Source: CAYJKB01 sp964370625
Lineage (GTDB): Bacteria; Bacillota; Clostridia; Oscillospirales; Butyricicoccaceae
Reading direction: 5' to 3'
DNA: 33,814 nt
NCBI GenBank assembly: GCA_964370625.1
Contig: CAYJKB010000020.1
Location: 1-33,814, forward strand
In this document: in pieces, positions 8,078 through 15,948 of the stretch
Layout of the letters: every line of letters begins with the position of its first letter
How positions within the stretch are numbered: the stretch's first letter is position 1
Made by a program: the position numbers and the translations under genes
Notes under the pieces: model-generated
The model's input: only the letters and a program-made list of their open reading frames with translations
Databases searched by the model: none
What the model was told of the DNA's origin: nothing

Positions 8078-9459
8078 TAAATATTGTAAAACAAACTATT
8101 TTAGAACATCAAATGATACAAAAAGGGGATAAAGTTTTATGTGCTTTATCCGGTGGGGCAGATTCAGTTGTAATGACTTTAGCACTAATTTATCTGTCGA
8201 AACAAATGGAATTTACAATTTGTGCTTGTCACTTAAATCATGATTTGCGTGGACAAAATGCAGAAAGTGACGCATTATTTTGTGAAAAATTTTGCAAAGA
8301 ACATCAAATTGAGTTTATTTGCGAAAAAGTATCTGTTGAAGTCTATGCAAAAGAGCATAAAAAGTCGATAGAACATGCAGCACGGGAAGTTCGTTATGAT
8401 TTTTTTGAAAGAACACTTAAAACGCTTGCTGCAAACAAAATTGCTACAGCCCATAATGCAAATGATGTTGCTGAAACTATGATAATGAACTTAACTCGTG
8501 GTACAGGAATTGTAGGACTCTGCTCTATTCCGAAAATACGAGGAAACATAATTCGCCCGTTAATTGAAACTTCTAGAAATGAAATTGAAAAATTTGCTAA
8601 GGAAAATAACATTCAATATGTTACAGATGAGACAAATTTGGATATAATTTATACAAGAAATAAAATTAGGCACAACGTAATTACAGAGTTATGTAATATT
8701 AATAGTGGATTTATAAAAAATATAAATAAAACTACAAAATTACTTAATCAAGATGCTGATTTCTTAGAAAATATAGCTGCTGTAGAAATGGAAAATAATT
8801 GTATTGAAACGGAAAAAGGATATTATATCAAAGTTTTTGATATAAATTGCTTGCATATTGCGATATCTTCACGTATAATCAGAAATATGTATGAAAAAAT
8901 ATCACATGATGTAAATAACCTTTCTATGGTTCAAGTAGAAAGCATATTAAATCTGTGCAAGAGCGATAATGTTTCAGCAAGTTTGGAGCTGCCGAAAAAT
9001 ATTATTGTTCGTAGGCAGTATGATATGATTTTCATGGAAAAAATAGAAATAGATGAAGAAAACAATGAAATTAACAAAGTTCATATAAAACTTGGAGAAG
9101 TTTATAGCTTTAAAAGAGGAAAAATAGAATTTTGTATAAAAAAAATTGAAAAAGCTGAAAAAGTTAACAAAAAAGTAAATAATTTTTATATATCTTGTGA
9201 TAAAATAAATGTTGATAAACTATATATCCGAACTAGGATTACACATGATAAAATAAAACTATCACATAAAACAGGCACAAAAACACTTAAAAAATTATTT
9301 ATTGAGAAGAAAATACCAAAAATTATACGTGATGAAATTTTGATATTATGTGATGATATCGGTATTATTGCAGTATGTGATTTGGGTGTTGATATTAATC
9401 GAACATCAGATAAAGATGATTTAAAGATAGAATTTAAAACCAAAGGAGAACAACAATGA
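8074..9459 (+). CDS. tilS: tRNA(Ile)-lysidine synthase
   Basis: The 461-residue enzyme attaches lysine to C34 of the AUA-reading tRNA-Ile using ATP. The PP-loop motif SGGADS is at residues 26-31. ACHLNHDLRG, a TAHNANDVAETMIMNLTRGTG block and RPLIETSRNEIEKFA are family landmarks. The C-terminal part is Lys- and Ile-rich with the TilS C-terminal domain (LYIRTR, GTKTLKKLFIEKKIP). ATG 8074 overlaps the dnaB stop (ATGA) and has AGGAGA upstream; an earlier in-frame start inside dnaB is rejected. It overlaps hpt by another ATGA. The tilS-hpt-ftsH order is widespread in Bacillota. Confidence 0.95.
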   Translation: MINIVKQTILEHQMIQKGDKVLCALSGGADSVVMTLALIYLSKQMEFTICACHLNHDLRGQNAESDALFCEKFCKEHQIEFICEKVSVEVYAKEHKKSIEHAAREVRYDFFERTLKTLAANKIATAHNANDVAETMIMNLTRGTGIVGLCSIPKIRGNIIRPLIETSRNEIEKFAKENNIQYVTDETNLDIIYTRNKIRHNVITELCNINSGFIKNINKTTKLLNQDADFLENIAAVEMENNCIETEKGYYIKVFDINCLHIAISSRIIRNMYEKISHDVNNLSMVQVESILNLCKSDNVSASLELPKNIIVRRQYDMIFMEKIEIDEENNEINKVHIKLGEVYSFKRGKIEFCIKKIEKAEKVNKKVNNFYISCDKINVDKLYIRTRITHDKIKLSHKTGTKTLKKLFIEKKIPKIIRDEILILCDDIGIIAVCDLGVDINRTSDKDDLKIEFKTKGEQQ

Positions 9460-9995
9460 AAGATGATATCAAAGAAGTTTTGCTATCTGAACAACAAGTT
9501 TTAGATAAAGTTGCGCAGTTAGGCAAACAAATAACAGAGGATTTTCAAGGGAAAGAACCAATAATAATAAGTGTACTTAAAGGTTCATTTGTATTTATGG
9601 CAGATTTAGTAAGACATATTGACTTATATTGTCAAGTGGATTTTATGTCAGTTTCTAGTTATGGAAATAGCACAAAATCTTCTGGGGAAGTTAAAATCGT
9701 AAAAGACCTTGATACTTCGATTGATGGCAGAGATATTATTATAGTTGAAGATATTCTTGATAGTGGACAAACTTTAAGCTATATCTTAGAAGTATTTAAA
9801 GCTCGTGGAGCAAAAAGTATTTCGCTTTGCACTTTATTTAACAAACCAGCGAGACGAAAAGTGGAAGTTAAAATTGATTATGAAGGTTTCGTTATTCCTG
9901 ATGAATTTGTTGTGGGTTATGGACTTGATTATGCTGAAAAATACCGTAACTTACCATTCGTTGGAATACTAAAACCATCAGTTTATGGTGAATAA
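9456..9995 (+). CDS. hpt: Hypoxanthine phosphoribosyltransferase
   Basis: The 179-residue purine salvage enzyme makes IMP or GMP from hypoxanthine or guanine plus PRPP. The PRPP-binding motif reads IIIVEDILDSGQTL, with Glu98-Asp99. The flexible-loop region (VDFMSVSSYGNSTKSSG) and the C-terminal FVVGYGLDYAEKYRNLP are typical of the family. The start codon overlaps the tilS stop (ATGA), and AAGGAG lies upstream inside tilS. Length is normal. Confidence 0.96.
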   Translation: MKDDIKEVLLSEQQVLDKVAQLGKQITEDFQGKEPIIISVLKGSFVFMADLVRHIDLYCQVDFMSVSSYGNSTKSSGEVKIVKDLDTSIDGRDIIIVEDILDSGQTLSYILEVFKARGAKSISLCTLFNKPARRKVEVKIDYEGFVIPDEFVVGYGLDYAEKYRNLPFVGILKPSVYGE

Positions 9996-10026
9996 TTTTA
10001 TATAGAAGAAAGGTGGGGAAATCACT

Positions 10027-12093
10027 TTGAATAACAATAGTAATAGTGGCAATAATAACAATAATAATGGCAGAAAAATGAAGGGCTTTGGTGTTTATTT
10101 ATTAGTAATTCTAATGCTGTTTAGCGTAGTTAGTATTATGTTAAATCAAAATACACCTGATAAGCTAACCTATTCAGATATTTATACATTATTTGAAGAA
10201 GAGCAAGTAAAATCCTTTGCAATTAATGGAAATGATTTAACAGCAGAGCTTCAAAATAACACTATAGTTCAGTATACAATACCTACGCAATATCATTTTA
10301 TATTTCAAGCAGATTTAGGGCAACTAATTTCTCAGCAATATGAAGATGGTATTATCACAGAATATGATTATATCGAACCAGTTGGAGTGCCTTGGTGGGC
10401 TGGAATTATCCCATATGTAGTTCTAATTGTATTGTTTGGACTATTCTGGTACTTTATGGTTAATAGACAAGATGGTTCTGGTGGCGCTAGAGGTGCTATG
10501 AATTTCGGAAAATCTAGAGCAAAACTTGCAACAGATGATAAGAAAAAAGTAACATTTAAAGATGTTGCTGGTGCTGATGAAGAAAAAGCAGAACTTGAAG
10601 AAATTGTCGAATTCTTAAAAAATCCTAAGAAATTCTCGGATTTAGGTGCGAGAATTCCTCGTGGTGTGCTACTTGTAGGCCCTCCGGGGACAGGTAAAAC
10701 ACTTATTGCTAAAGCTGTAGCTGGCGAAGCGGGTGTGCCGTTTTTAACTATTTCTGGTTCTGATTTTGTAGAACTTTATGTTGGTGTTGGTGCATCTCGT
10801 GTGCGTGATTTATTTGAACAAGCAAAGAAAAATGCTCCAGCTATCGTATTTATTGATGAGATAGATGCAGTAGGTCGTCATCGTGGTGCAGGTCTTGGTG
10901 GTGGTCATGATGAACGTGAGCAAACACTGAACCAACTTTTAGTAGAAATGGATGGTTTCGCTGGAAATGAAGGTGTAATCATAGTTGCGGCTACTAACCG
11001 TCCTGACATTTTAGACCCAGCACTTCTTCGTCCAGGCCGTTTTGACCGTCAAGTTTTCGTAGGTGTACCAGATATTAAAGGTCGTGAAGAAATTTTAAAA
11101 GTTCACGCAAGAAATAAAAAGTTTGAACCAGAAGTAACTTTTGATTCTGTAGCTAAAACTACAGCAGGATTTACAGGGGCAGATCTTGAAAACCTATTAA
11201 ATGAAGCAGCTCTTCTAGCAGCTCGTAGCAATAAAGAAATGATTTCACTTGAAGACATTGAAAAATCATTCCTTAAAGTAATTATGGGTGCGGAAAAGAA
11301 AAGTCGTGTAATGAGTGATAAAGAAAAGAAACTTACAGCTTATCATGAAGCAGGCCATGCTATAATTACAAAACTTATGAAAACTCAAGACCCTGTGCAT
11401 ACAATTTCGATTATTCCACGTGGTAGAGCAGGCGGATTTACTATGAGTTTGCCTCAAGAAGATAAATATTACAGCTCTAAAAATGAAATGCAAGAAAGCA
11501 TTGTTGTGCTATTAGCAGGGCGAGTGGCTGAAAAAATTACTCTTGATGATATTTCAACTGGTGCTTCTAATGACATAGAAAGAGCAACGAAAACAGCTCG
11601 TGCAATGGTTACTAAATATGGTATGAGTGATAGAATTGGGCCTATTAACTATGTTAATGAACAAGGCGAAGTATTCTTAGGGCGTGATTTTAACGCTTCA
11701 AGGAACGTATCAGAAGTAGTTGCTGCCGAAATTGATGCAGAAATCAAAGCATTTATTGATAAAGCGTATGTTTCTTGTGAAAAACTACTTCGTGAAAACA
11801 TGGAAATCCTAGTAAATATTTCTGAATTTTTAATTCGTAATGAAACTATGGATGGAGAAAGTTTTGAAAAAATGTTCCATGGAGAACATGTTCCTGATAC
11901 TAAAAAAGTAGAGGAAAAGAAAGAAATATCAGAATTTGCAGCAGCAAGCAGTGAAGATGAGCAAGAAAAAACTGAAACAGCTGAAGTTTCTGAACAAAAT
12001 AATGAAGAAAATGTTGTTAGCCTTGAAAAAACAGAGCAAACTGAAGAAGTAGAGAAAACTGAACAAGCTGATGACAGCGAAAATAAAAACTAA
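10027..12093 (+). CDS. ftsH: ATP-dependent zinc metalloprotease FtsH
   Basis: The 688-residue membrane protease degrades misassembled membrane proteins and short-lived regulators. An Asn-rich cytoplasmic start precedes TM1 (about 20-40). An extracytoplasmic domain and TM2 (about 124-145) lead to the AAA domain with Walker A GPPGTGKT (about 218-225), Walker B IVFIDEIDAVG and the second region of homology (RPGRFDRQ). The zinc motif HEAGH is at about 440-444. The last 65 residues are a Glu- and Thr-rich acidic tail, long but not unusual. The start is TTG, supported by AAAGGTGGGG eight bases upstream; the next Met (residue 18) would remove the polar N-terminus. It is the last gene of the gdpP operon. 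Confidence 0.96.
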   Translation: MNNNSNSGNNNNNNGRKMKGFGVYLLVILMLFSVVSIMLNQNTPDKLTYSDIYTLFEEEQVKSFAINGNDLTAELQNNTIVQYTIPTQYHFIFQADLGQLISQQYEDGIITEYDYIEPVGVPWWAGIIPYVVLIVLFGLFWYFMVNRQDGSGGARGAMNFGKSRAKLATDDKKKVTFKDVAGADEEKAELEEIVEFLKNPKKFSDLGARIPRGVLLVGPPGTGKTLIAKAVAGEAGVPFLTISGSDFVELYVGVGASRVRDLFEQAKKNAPAIVFIDEIDAVGRHRGAGLGGGHDEREQTLNQLLVEMDGFAGNEGVIIVAATNRPDILDPALLRPGRFDRQVFVGVPDIKGREEILKVHARNKKFEPEVTFDSVAKTTAGFTGADLENLLNEAALLAARSNKEMISLEDIEKSFLKVIMGAEKKSRVMSDKEKKLTAYHEAGHAIITKLMKTQDPVHTISIIPRGRAGGFTMSLPQEDKYYSSKNEMQESIVVLLAGRVAEKITLDDISTGASNDIERATKTARAMVTKYGMSDRIGPINYVNEQGEVFLGRDFNASRNVSEVVAAEIDAEIKAFIDKAYVSCEKLLRENMEILVNISEFLIRNETMDGESFEKMFHGEHVPDTKKVEEKKEISEFAAASSEDEQEKTETAEVSEQNNEENVVSLEKTEQTEEVEKTEQADDSENKN

Positions 12094-12110
12094 TTATTAA
12101 ATACAATAGA

Positions 12111-12146
12111 TTATTTTAGGGTGGATATAATTTCGCCCTAAAATAA
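12111..12146 (+). terminator. Stem-loop terminator after ftsH
   Basis: TTATTTTAGGGTG pairs with CGCCCTAAAATAA (13 bp, one U-G) around a 10-base loop, 18 bases after the ftsH stop. The A/T-rich stem ends could act in either direction. A long U tract is absent, so efficiency is uncertain. Confidence 0.7.
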
Positions 12147-12275
12147 ATCTTTAAATCACATGATTTTACAACTTTTTTACTTATATAGTTTAATATATGT
12201 TCAGTTATATTGATATTTTTATAATTTATTTTTCGGATAACAAAAAATATAAGATCTTGTAAATTAAATTTTTGA

Positions 12276-12304
12276 TTGTAATTTCAGAAAAGATGTAGTA
12301 TAAT
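12276..12304 (+). promoter_or_regulatory. Sigma-A promoter for the SRP RNA
   Basis: TTGTAA-N17-TATAAT predicts a start near 12311, about ten bases before the first paired base of the SRP RNA. Between the ftsH terminator and this promoter (12147-12275) I see only A/T-rich sequence with no gene. Confidence 0.75.
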
Positions 12305-12318
12305 ATATTAGTCTCAAA

Positions 12319-12612
12319 TAATATCTTATAAGGCTGCACTAGTTGGGGCGTTAGTGGTGCCTTGTAACCTGTCACCCACTTTAGCAGGAATGAATTCCTA
12401 TTTGAGGGCAGTAAGTGTGTCTTTGTTAAGTAAATATATGTGTTGATATTATGATCCTACGCAACGGATTACCGTGAACCATGTCAGGCGGGGAACCGAG
12501 CAGCATTAAGCGGACTTTTCTGTGTGCCGTAGAGTTATCGTTTTGGAGCATATTTTTACTTTAACTAGATAGGTGAGCTGTTCAAAAATAGGTGTGCAGT
12601 CTTATAAGGTAT
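12319..12612 (+). ncRNA. ffs: Signal recognition particle RNA, large (Alu-containing) type
   Basis: The two ends pair: CTTATAAGGCTGCAC near 12325-12339 with GTGCAG-CTTATAAG near 12594-12608. The Alu part shows the conserved GTGGTGCC-TTGTAACCTG and TTTGAGGGCAG elements. The S domain reads GTGAACCATGTCAGG, followed by CGG-GGAA-CCG and AGCAGCATTAAG. This is the Ffh-binding helix 8 with its GGAA tetraloop and asymmetric internal loop. The overall order closely follows Bacillus scRNA. The RNA forms the SRP with Ffh for co-translational targeting of membrane proteins. Position directly upstream of dnaX is common in Bacillota. Exact ends are set by base pairing and are good to a few bases. Confidence 0.93.
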
Positions 12613-12683
12613 TATTTATTTTGCAGATTGTTTATTGATATAGACAAATCTTGCATAACAAAATTCTTGAAAAATTTAAAACA

Positions 12684-12755
12684 TAGGGGATGGTCTTGAC
12701 CATTCGGAGCTTAGAAATAATAATTTCTATTCGGAACAGTCAAGACTGTTCCCTA
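12684..12755. repeat. 72-bp nested palindrome between SRP RNA and dnaX
   Basis: The outer arms 12684-12700 and 12739-12755 pair over 17 consecutive positions, counting three G-U pairs. Inside are two tandem dyads. GGATGGTC-TT-GACCATTC (12688-12705) and GGAACAGTC-AA-GACTGTTCC (12733-12752) carry complementary GTCTTGAC/GTCAAGAC cores. They flank a central hairpin, TAGAAAT-AATA-ATTTCTA (12712-12729). It lies in the dnaX leader and contains no coding signal I trust. It could be a small palindromic repeat element or a structured leader RNA. Confidence 0.7.
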
Positions 12756-12809
12756 AACTTTATTTTACAGATAATTTGTGATATTAACTTACAGAATGGA
12801 GCGATTTTA

Positions 12810-14372
12810 ATGTTCATGGCGTTATATAGAAAATATAGACCACTTACATTTACCGATGTTGTGGGACAAAGCCATATTACGACAACACTTAAAAATCAGC
12901 TTAAATCAGATAGAGTATCACATGCATATATCTTTACAGGCACACGTGGTACAGGTAAAACCACTTGTGCTAAAATTTTGTCTAGGGCTATAAACTGCGA
13001 AAATCCACAAAATGGAGACCCTTGCAATATTTGTTCGTCTTGTTTAGGGATTTTAGCTGAAAGCATAATGGACGTACTTGAAATTGATGCCGCATCTAAT
13101 AATGGTGTAGATAATATACGAGATGTACGCGAAGAAACTAGATATACACCAGTTAATGTTAAAAAACGTGTTTATATTATCGATGAAGTACATATGCTAT
13201 CTACAGGAGCATTTAACGCACTTCTTAAAACTCTTGAAGAGCCACCAGCTCATGTACTTTTCATTTTAGCTACTACAGAAATTCATAAAGTTCCTGCGAC
13301 GATTTTGTCACGTTGTCAAAGGTTCGATTTCAAAAGAATTGCATCACATGAAATAGAACGTAAATTATTATCTGTTGCCCAAAGTGAAAATATTGATATT
13401 ACACAAGGTGCTATCACAAAAATTTCACATCTTTGCGATGGAGGAATGCGAGATGCTTTATCAATCTTAGATAGAGTTTCTGCTGATAGAAGTATAATAG
13501 TAGATGAAGATGTTGTTGCAACATCTGTTGGAATTTTAACTAATAATGCTGTAATTAAACTTTGTCAAAGCATCATAGATTATGACACAGCTACTGCAAT
13601 TATGACATTAAACGAACTTTATCGTGAAGGAAGAGAACTTTCATCAGTATTTGAACAGATTTTATCAGTTTTCCGTGATTTATTACTTGTGAAAACAGGA
13701 ACAACAGATGTATCTCAGCTGATTAGCCCGTTTTATAGTGTCGAATTTTTAAAAGAAATTTCAGATAATATTGAAAACTCAAGATTAGTGCATATTTGTG
13801 ATGCACTGCTAAAATCAATTTCAGCAATGTCACGTGCTACTGATAAGCATGTAGAAGCTGATATATGTATGATTAGATTATGCTCTAAAATTGATTTAAC
13901 AGCAAATGCTATGCCTAGCATAAAAAATAGCACTAATGCTAAACCAAAGTCTAGTGAAACAAAAGCAGAACCTGCTCCAAATATTCACGTGGAAGCAATA
14001 ACAAAAGAGAAAAAACCAAAACCTGTTAAAGTTGAATTTTCTGAAGAAGAATGGAAGAGAATACTAAAAGCTTTAACAGGGAAAATTAATATAGCAGCAC
14101 TTACAAACCTTAAAATATCATCAAAACTTAATATTAATGATGATATAGCCACAATTGTGGCAGATGACTTTATTACAGCATCTCTTGCGAATGATGCATC
14201 GGTTAAATTAGAAATTGTAAAATGTATAAATGAAGTTCTTGATGGAACTTTTAAGCTTAATATCATTGAGCAAGATAAAATAACAGAAGAGACATTTAAA
14301 AAAAATAATGATGCTATTAATAAAGTATTAGAAAACGCTAAAAAGCTTGATATAAAGCTTGAAGAAATATAA
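12810..14372 (+). CDS. dnaX: DNA polymerase III subunits gamma/tau
   Basis: The 520-residue clamp-loader ATPase begins MALYRKYRPLTFTDVVGQ, the standard DnaX start. Walker A is GTRGTGKT at 44-51. Four zinc-binding cysteines lie in a CEN...CNICSSC cluster at about 64-80. The Walker B region is RVYIIDEVHMLS, the sensor region ILATTEIHKVPATILSRCQRFDF. Domain III and a Lys-rich tau-like C-terminal part follow. ATG 12810 has GGAG eight bases before it; the reading frame stays open upstream through the palindrome but has no ribosome site there. No convincing programmed frameshift heptamer was found. It loads the beta clamp at the replication fork. ybaB follows at 31 bases. Confidence 0.95.
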   Translation: MFMALYRKYRPLTFTDVVGQSHITTTLKNQLKSDRVSHAYIFTGTRGTGKTTCAKILSRAINCENPQNGDPCNICSSCLGILAESIMDVLEIDAASNNGVDNIRDVREETRYTPVNVKKRVYIIDEVHMLSTGAFNALLKTLEEPPAHVLFILATTEIHKVPATILSRCQRFDFKRIASHEIERKLLSVAQSENIDITQGAITKISHLCDGGMRDALSILDRVSADRSIIVDEDVVATSVGILTNNAVIKLCQSIIDYDTATAIMTLNELYREGRELSSVFEQILSVFRDLLLVKTGTTDVSQLISPFYSVEFLKEISDNIENSRLVHICDALLKSISAMSRATDKHVEADICMIRLCSKIDLTANAMPSIKNSTNAKPKSSETKAEPAPNIHVEAITKEKKPKPVKVEFSEEEWKRILKALTGKINIAALTNLKISSKLNINDDIATIVADDFITASLANDASVKLEIVKCINEVLDGTFKLNIIEQDKITEETFKKNNDAINKVLENAKKLDIKLEEI

Positions 14373-14403
14373 ATAAAACTAGTTTTTAATGGAGGAACAT
14401 AAA

Positions 14404-14748
14404 ATGAAAAGAAAATTCCCTGGAGGAAATATGGGCGGAATGAATATGAACGATATGATTCGTAAAGCTCAAAAAATGCAAGAAGAAATGGTGAAAGCAC
14501 AAGAAGAGTTAGCTAACAAAGAATATTCAGCTACAAGTGGCGGTGGTGCTGTTACAGCAACAGTTAGAGGCACGTCTTCACTTACTTCAATCGTAATAAA
14601 CCCTGAAGTAGTAGATGCTGATGATGTAGAAATGTTACAAGATTTAGTAGTTGCTGCTGTTAATGAAGCATTAAAACAAGCTGAAGAACAAAGTGCTTCA
14701 GAAATGAAAAAAGCTACAGGTGGAATGAGTATGCCTGGCCTATTTTAA
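14404..14748 (+). CDS. ybaB: YbaB/EbfC family nucleoid-associated protein
   Basis: The 114-residue protein has a Gly/Met-rich start, then MIRKAQKMQEEMVKAQEELA and a central beta segment (VTATVRGTSSLTSIVINPEVVD), the family's alpha-beta-alpha core. ATG 14404 follows GGAGG (14391-14395) by eight bases; the ATG at 14389 overlaps that site and is rejected. Dimers bind DNA in other bacteria. The dnaX-ybaB-recR order is one of the most conserved in bacteria. Confidence 0.95.
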   Translation: MKRKFPGGNMGGMNMNDMIRKAQKMQEEMVKAQEELANKEYSATSGGGAVTATVRGTSSLTSIVINPEVVDADDVEMLQDLVVAAVNEALKQAEEQSASEMKKATGGMSMPGLF

Positions 14749-14763
14749 GTAAAGGCATAAAAT

Positions 14764-15363
14764 ATGAAATATTTCGCACCCCCTGTTGAAGATTTAATTG
14801 AACAATTTGCAAAACTTCCAGGTATTGGGCTTAAAACAGCTCAAAGGCTTGCGTTTCACATATTATCTGGTACTGTGCAAGACGCTGAAAATTTTGCAAA
14901 CGCAGTAGTAAATGCTAAAAAATCAGTGTTTACTTGCAAAGTATGTCAAAATCTTACAGATGTTGAAGTTTGCACTGTTTGCAGTGATGAAAAACGTGAT
15001 AGAAATGTTGTGTGTGTAGTTGCAGACCCAAAAGATGTAATTGCATTTGAACGCACTCGTGAATATCGTGGACTTTATCATGTTTTGCATGGAAATATAT
15101 CACCACTTAACCATATAGGCCCCGATGATATTAAAATTCGTGAGCTTCTTCACAGAATAGCTGAAAGTGAAATACATGAAGTTATTGTAGCTACAAATCC
15201 AGATACAGACGGAGAAGCAACAGCTATGTATATAGCAAGACTTTTAAAACCATTTGATATTAAAATTACTCGTCTTGCATATGGACTTCCTGTTGGAGGT
15301 CATTTGGAATATGTTGATGAAATTACACTAATGCGTGCATTAGATGGTAGACGTGAAATATAG
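14764..15363 (+). CDS. recR: Recombination mediator protein RecR
   Basis: The 199-residue protein starts with a helix-hairpin-helix (LIEQFAKLPGIGLKTAQRLAFH). A C4 zinc finger (CKVCQNLTDVEVCTVC) and a Toprim domain (VVCVVADPKDVIAFERT, ATNPDTDGEATAMYIARLL) follow, and the C-terminus carries GLPVGGHLEYVDEITL. With RecO and RecF it helps load RecA onto SSB-coated gaps. AAAGG lies seven bases before the ATG. It ends the dnaX cluster. Confidence 0.97.
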   Translation: MKYFAPPVEDLIEQFAKLPGIGLKTAQRLAFHILSGTVQDAENFANAVVNAKKSVFTCKVCQNLTDVEVCTVCSDEKRDRNVVCVVADPKDVIAFERTREYRGLYHVLHGNISPLNHIGPDDIKIRELLHRIAESEIHEVIVATNPDTDGEATAMYIARLLKPFDIKITRLAYGLPVGGHLEYVDEITLMRALDGRREI

Positions 15364-15399
15364 TTTAGGACTTATTATATACTTATAGCAAGTGTGAAT

Positions 15400-15417
15400 A
15401 GACATGAAAAATGTCTG
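15400..15417 (-). terminator. Small hairpin between convergent recR and the BofC-like gene
   Basis: AGACAT and ATGTCT form a 6-bp stem with a short A-rich loop, immediately beyond the stop codon of the reverse-strand gene. No U tract follows on either strand. It is a weak candidate for the 3' end of either convergent transcript. Confidence 0.3.
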
Positions 15418-15750
15418 TTAAGTGCCGAAATCTTCTAAAAATGATGTTAAATCCTCTTTAGAATAAATAGGCATTCCGAGCATGATTTTTTCTTGATCTG
15501 CCTGCCTTAGTGTTCGCATGTCAATTTCGGTCACTAAAAAAGGTTCATCTTGATTAGAATTAGAATATATTGCGATAAATGTCCCTTGTGGCTTTGCAAT
15601 ATATAAAGGCTCTAATATTACAGAGGCATTTGGTGTATAAGCATATGTTTGTGGGAATTCTTGTGACACACCTTGTTGTGTAGCGCTAGAAATTATCACC
15701 ATGCTAATTATGGTCACGAATGTAGATGTTATGGTTATTATACTTTTCAT
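15418..15750 (-). CDS. Small membrane-anchored protein with BofC C-terminal-like domain
   Basis: The product has 110 residues. An N-terminal hydrophobic segment (about 3-24) would anchor it or serve as a signal. The rest reads YIAKPQGTFIAIYS, then LVTEIDMRTLRQADQEKI, GMPIYSKEDLTSFLEDF. This resembles the BofC C-terminal fold: a strand pair, then E-x-D-x3-L-x3-D, a G-x-x-x-x-S-x-E-x-L segment and a final helix. In Bacillus, BofC inhibits the SpoIVB protease during sporulation, but many short clostridial relatives have no known role. ATG 15750 is chosen because GAGG lies eight bases before it; an upstream TTG overlaps that site. It is transcribed opposite to recR and the penicillin-binding protein gene. 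Family call moderate, function unknown. Confidence 0.6.
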   Translation of the reverse strand: MKSIITITSTFVTIISMVIISSATQQGVSQEFPQTYAYTPNASVILEPLYIAKPQGTFIAIYSNSNQDEPFLVTEIDMRTLRQADQEKIMLGMPIYSKEDLTSFLEDFGT

Positions 15751-15780
15751 AGTATAGTCCTCGCATTTCAATTAGACTTA

Positions 15781-15786
15781 ATTATA
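15781..15786 (-). promoter_or_regulatory. Candidate -10 element for the BofC-like gene
   Basis: On the reverse strand this reads TATAAT, about 30 bases before the start codon. The matching -35 (near AATACA at 17 bases) is poor, so a different sigma factor or activator is possible. Confidence 0.35.
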
Positions 15787-15843
15787 CTAATTGTTTCCAA
15801 AATTGTATTATTTTATTCATAATATGTTAAATTTTTTATTTAA

Positions 15844-15872
15844 TTGTATGTTATGCTTTGAAATGATATAAT
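15844..15872 (+). promoter_or_regulatory. Sigma-A promoter for the class A PBP gene
   Basis: TTGTAT-N17-TATAAT, with a second overlapping TATAAT at 15872-15877, gives a leader of about 70 bases before the TTG start. Confidence 0.7.
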
Positions 15873-15912
15873 ATAATTAAAGGCGAAATAGTTTTTATAT
15901 TTCGCTGTGTTG

Positions 15913-15931
15913 GTTACATTTAAAATGTAAC
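15913..15931 (+). promoter_or_regulatory. 19-bp dyad directly upstream of the PBP ribosome site
   Basis: GTTACATT-TAA-AATGTAAC is a perfect 8-bp inverted repeat three bases before AGGAGG. As RNA it makes a hairpin next to the ribosome site; as DNA it resembles an operator just inside the transcript. No regulator can be named. Confidence 0.5.
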
Positions 15932-15948
15932 AATAGGAGGTTAATTTT

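Noticed and set aside
12690..12809. N-terminal extension of DnaX by 40 residues
   Set aside because: The frame is open only because it runs through the palindrome; it lacks a ribosome site and resembles no DnaX sequence. The usual start follows GGAG at 12798.
14000..14030. Programmed frameshift site in dnaX (A-rich run)
   Set aside because: The run is not a proper X-XXY-YYZ heptamer in the reading frame, and no following stem or early stop was evident.
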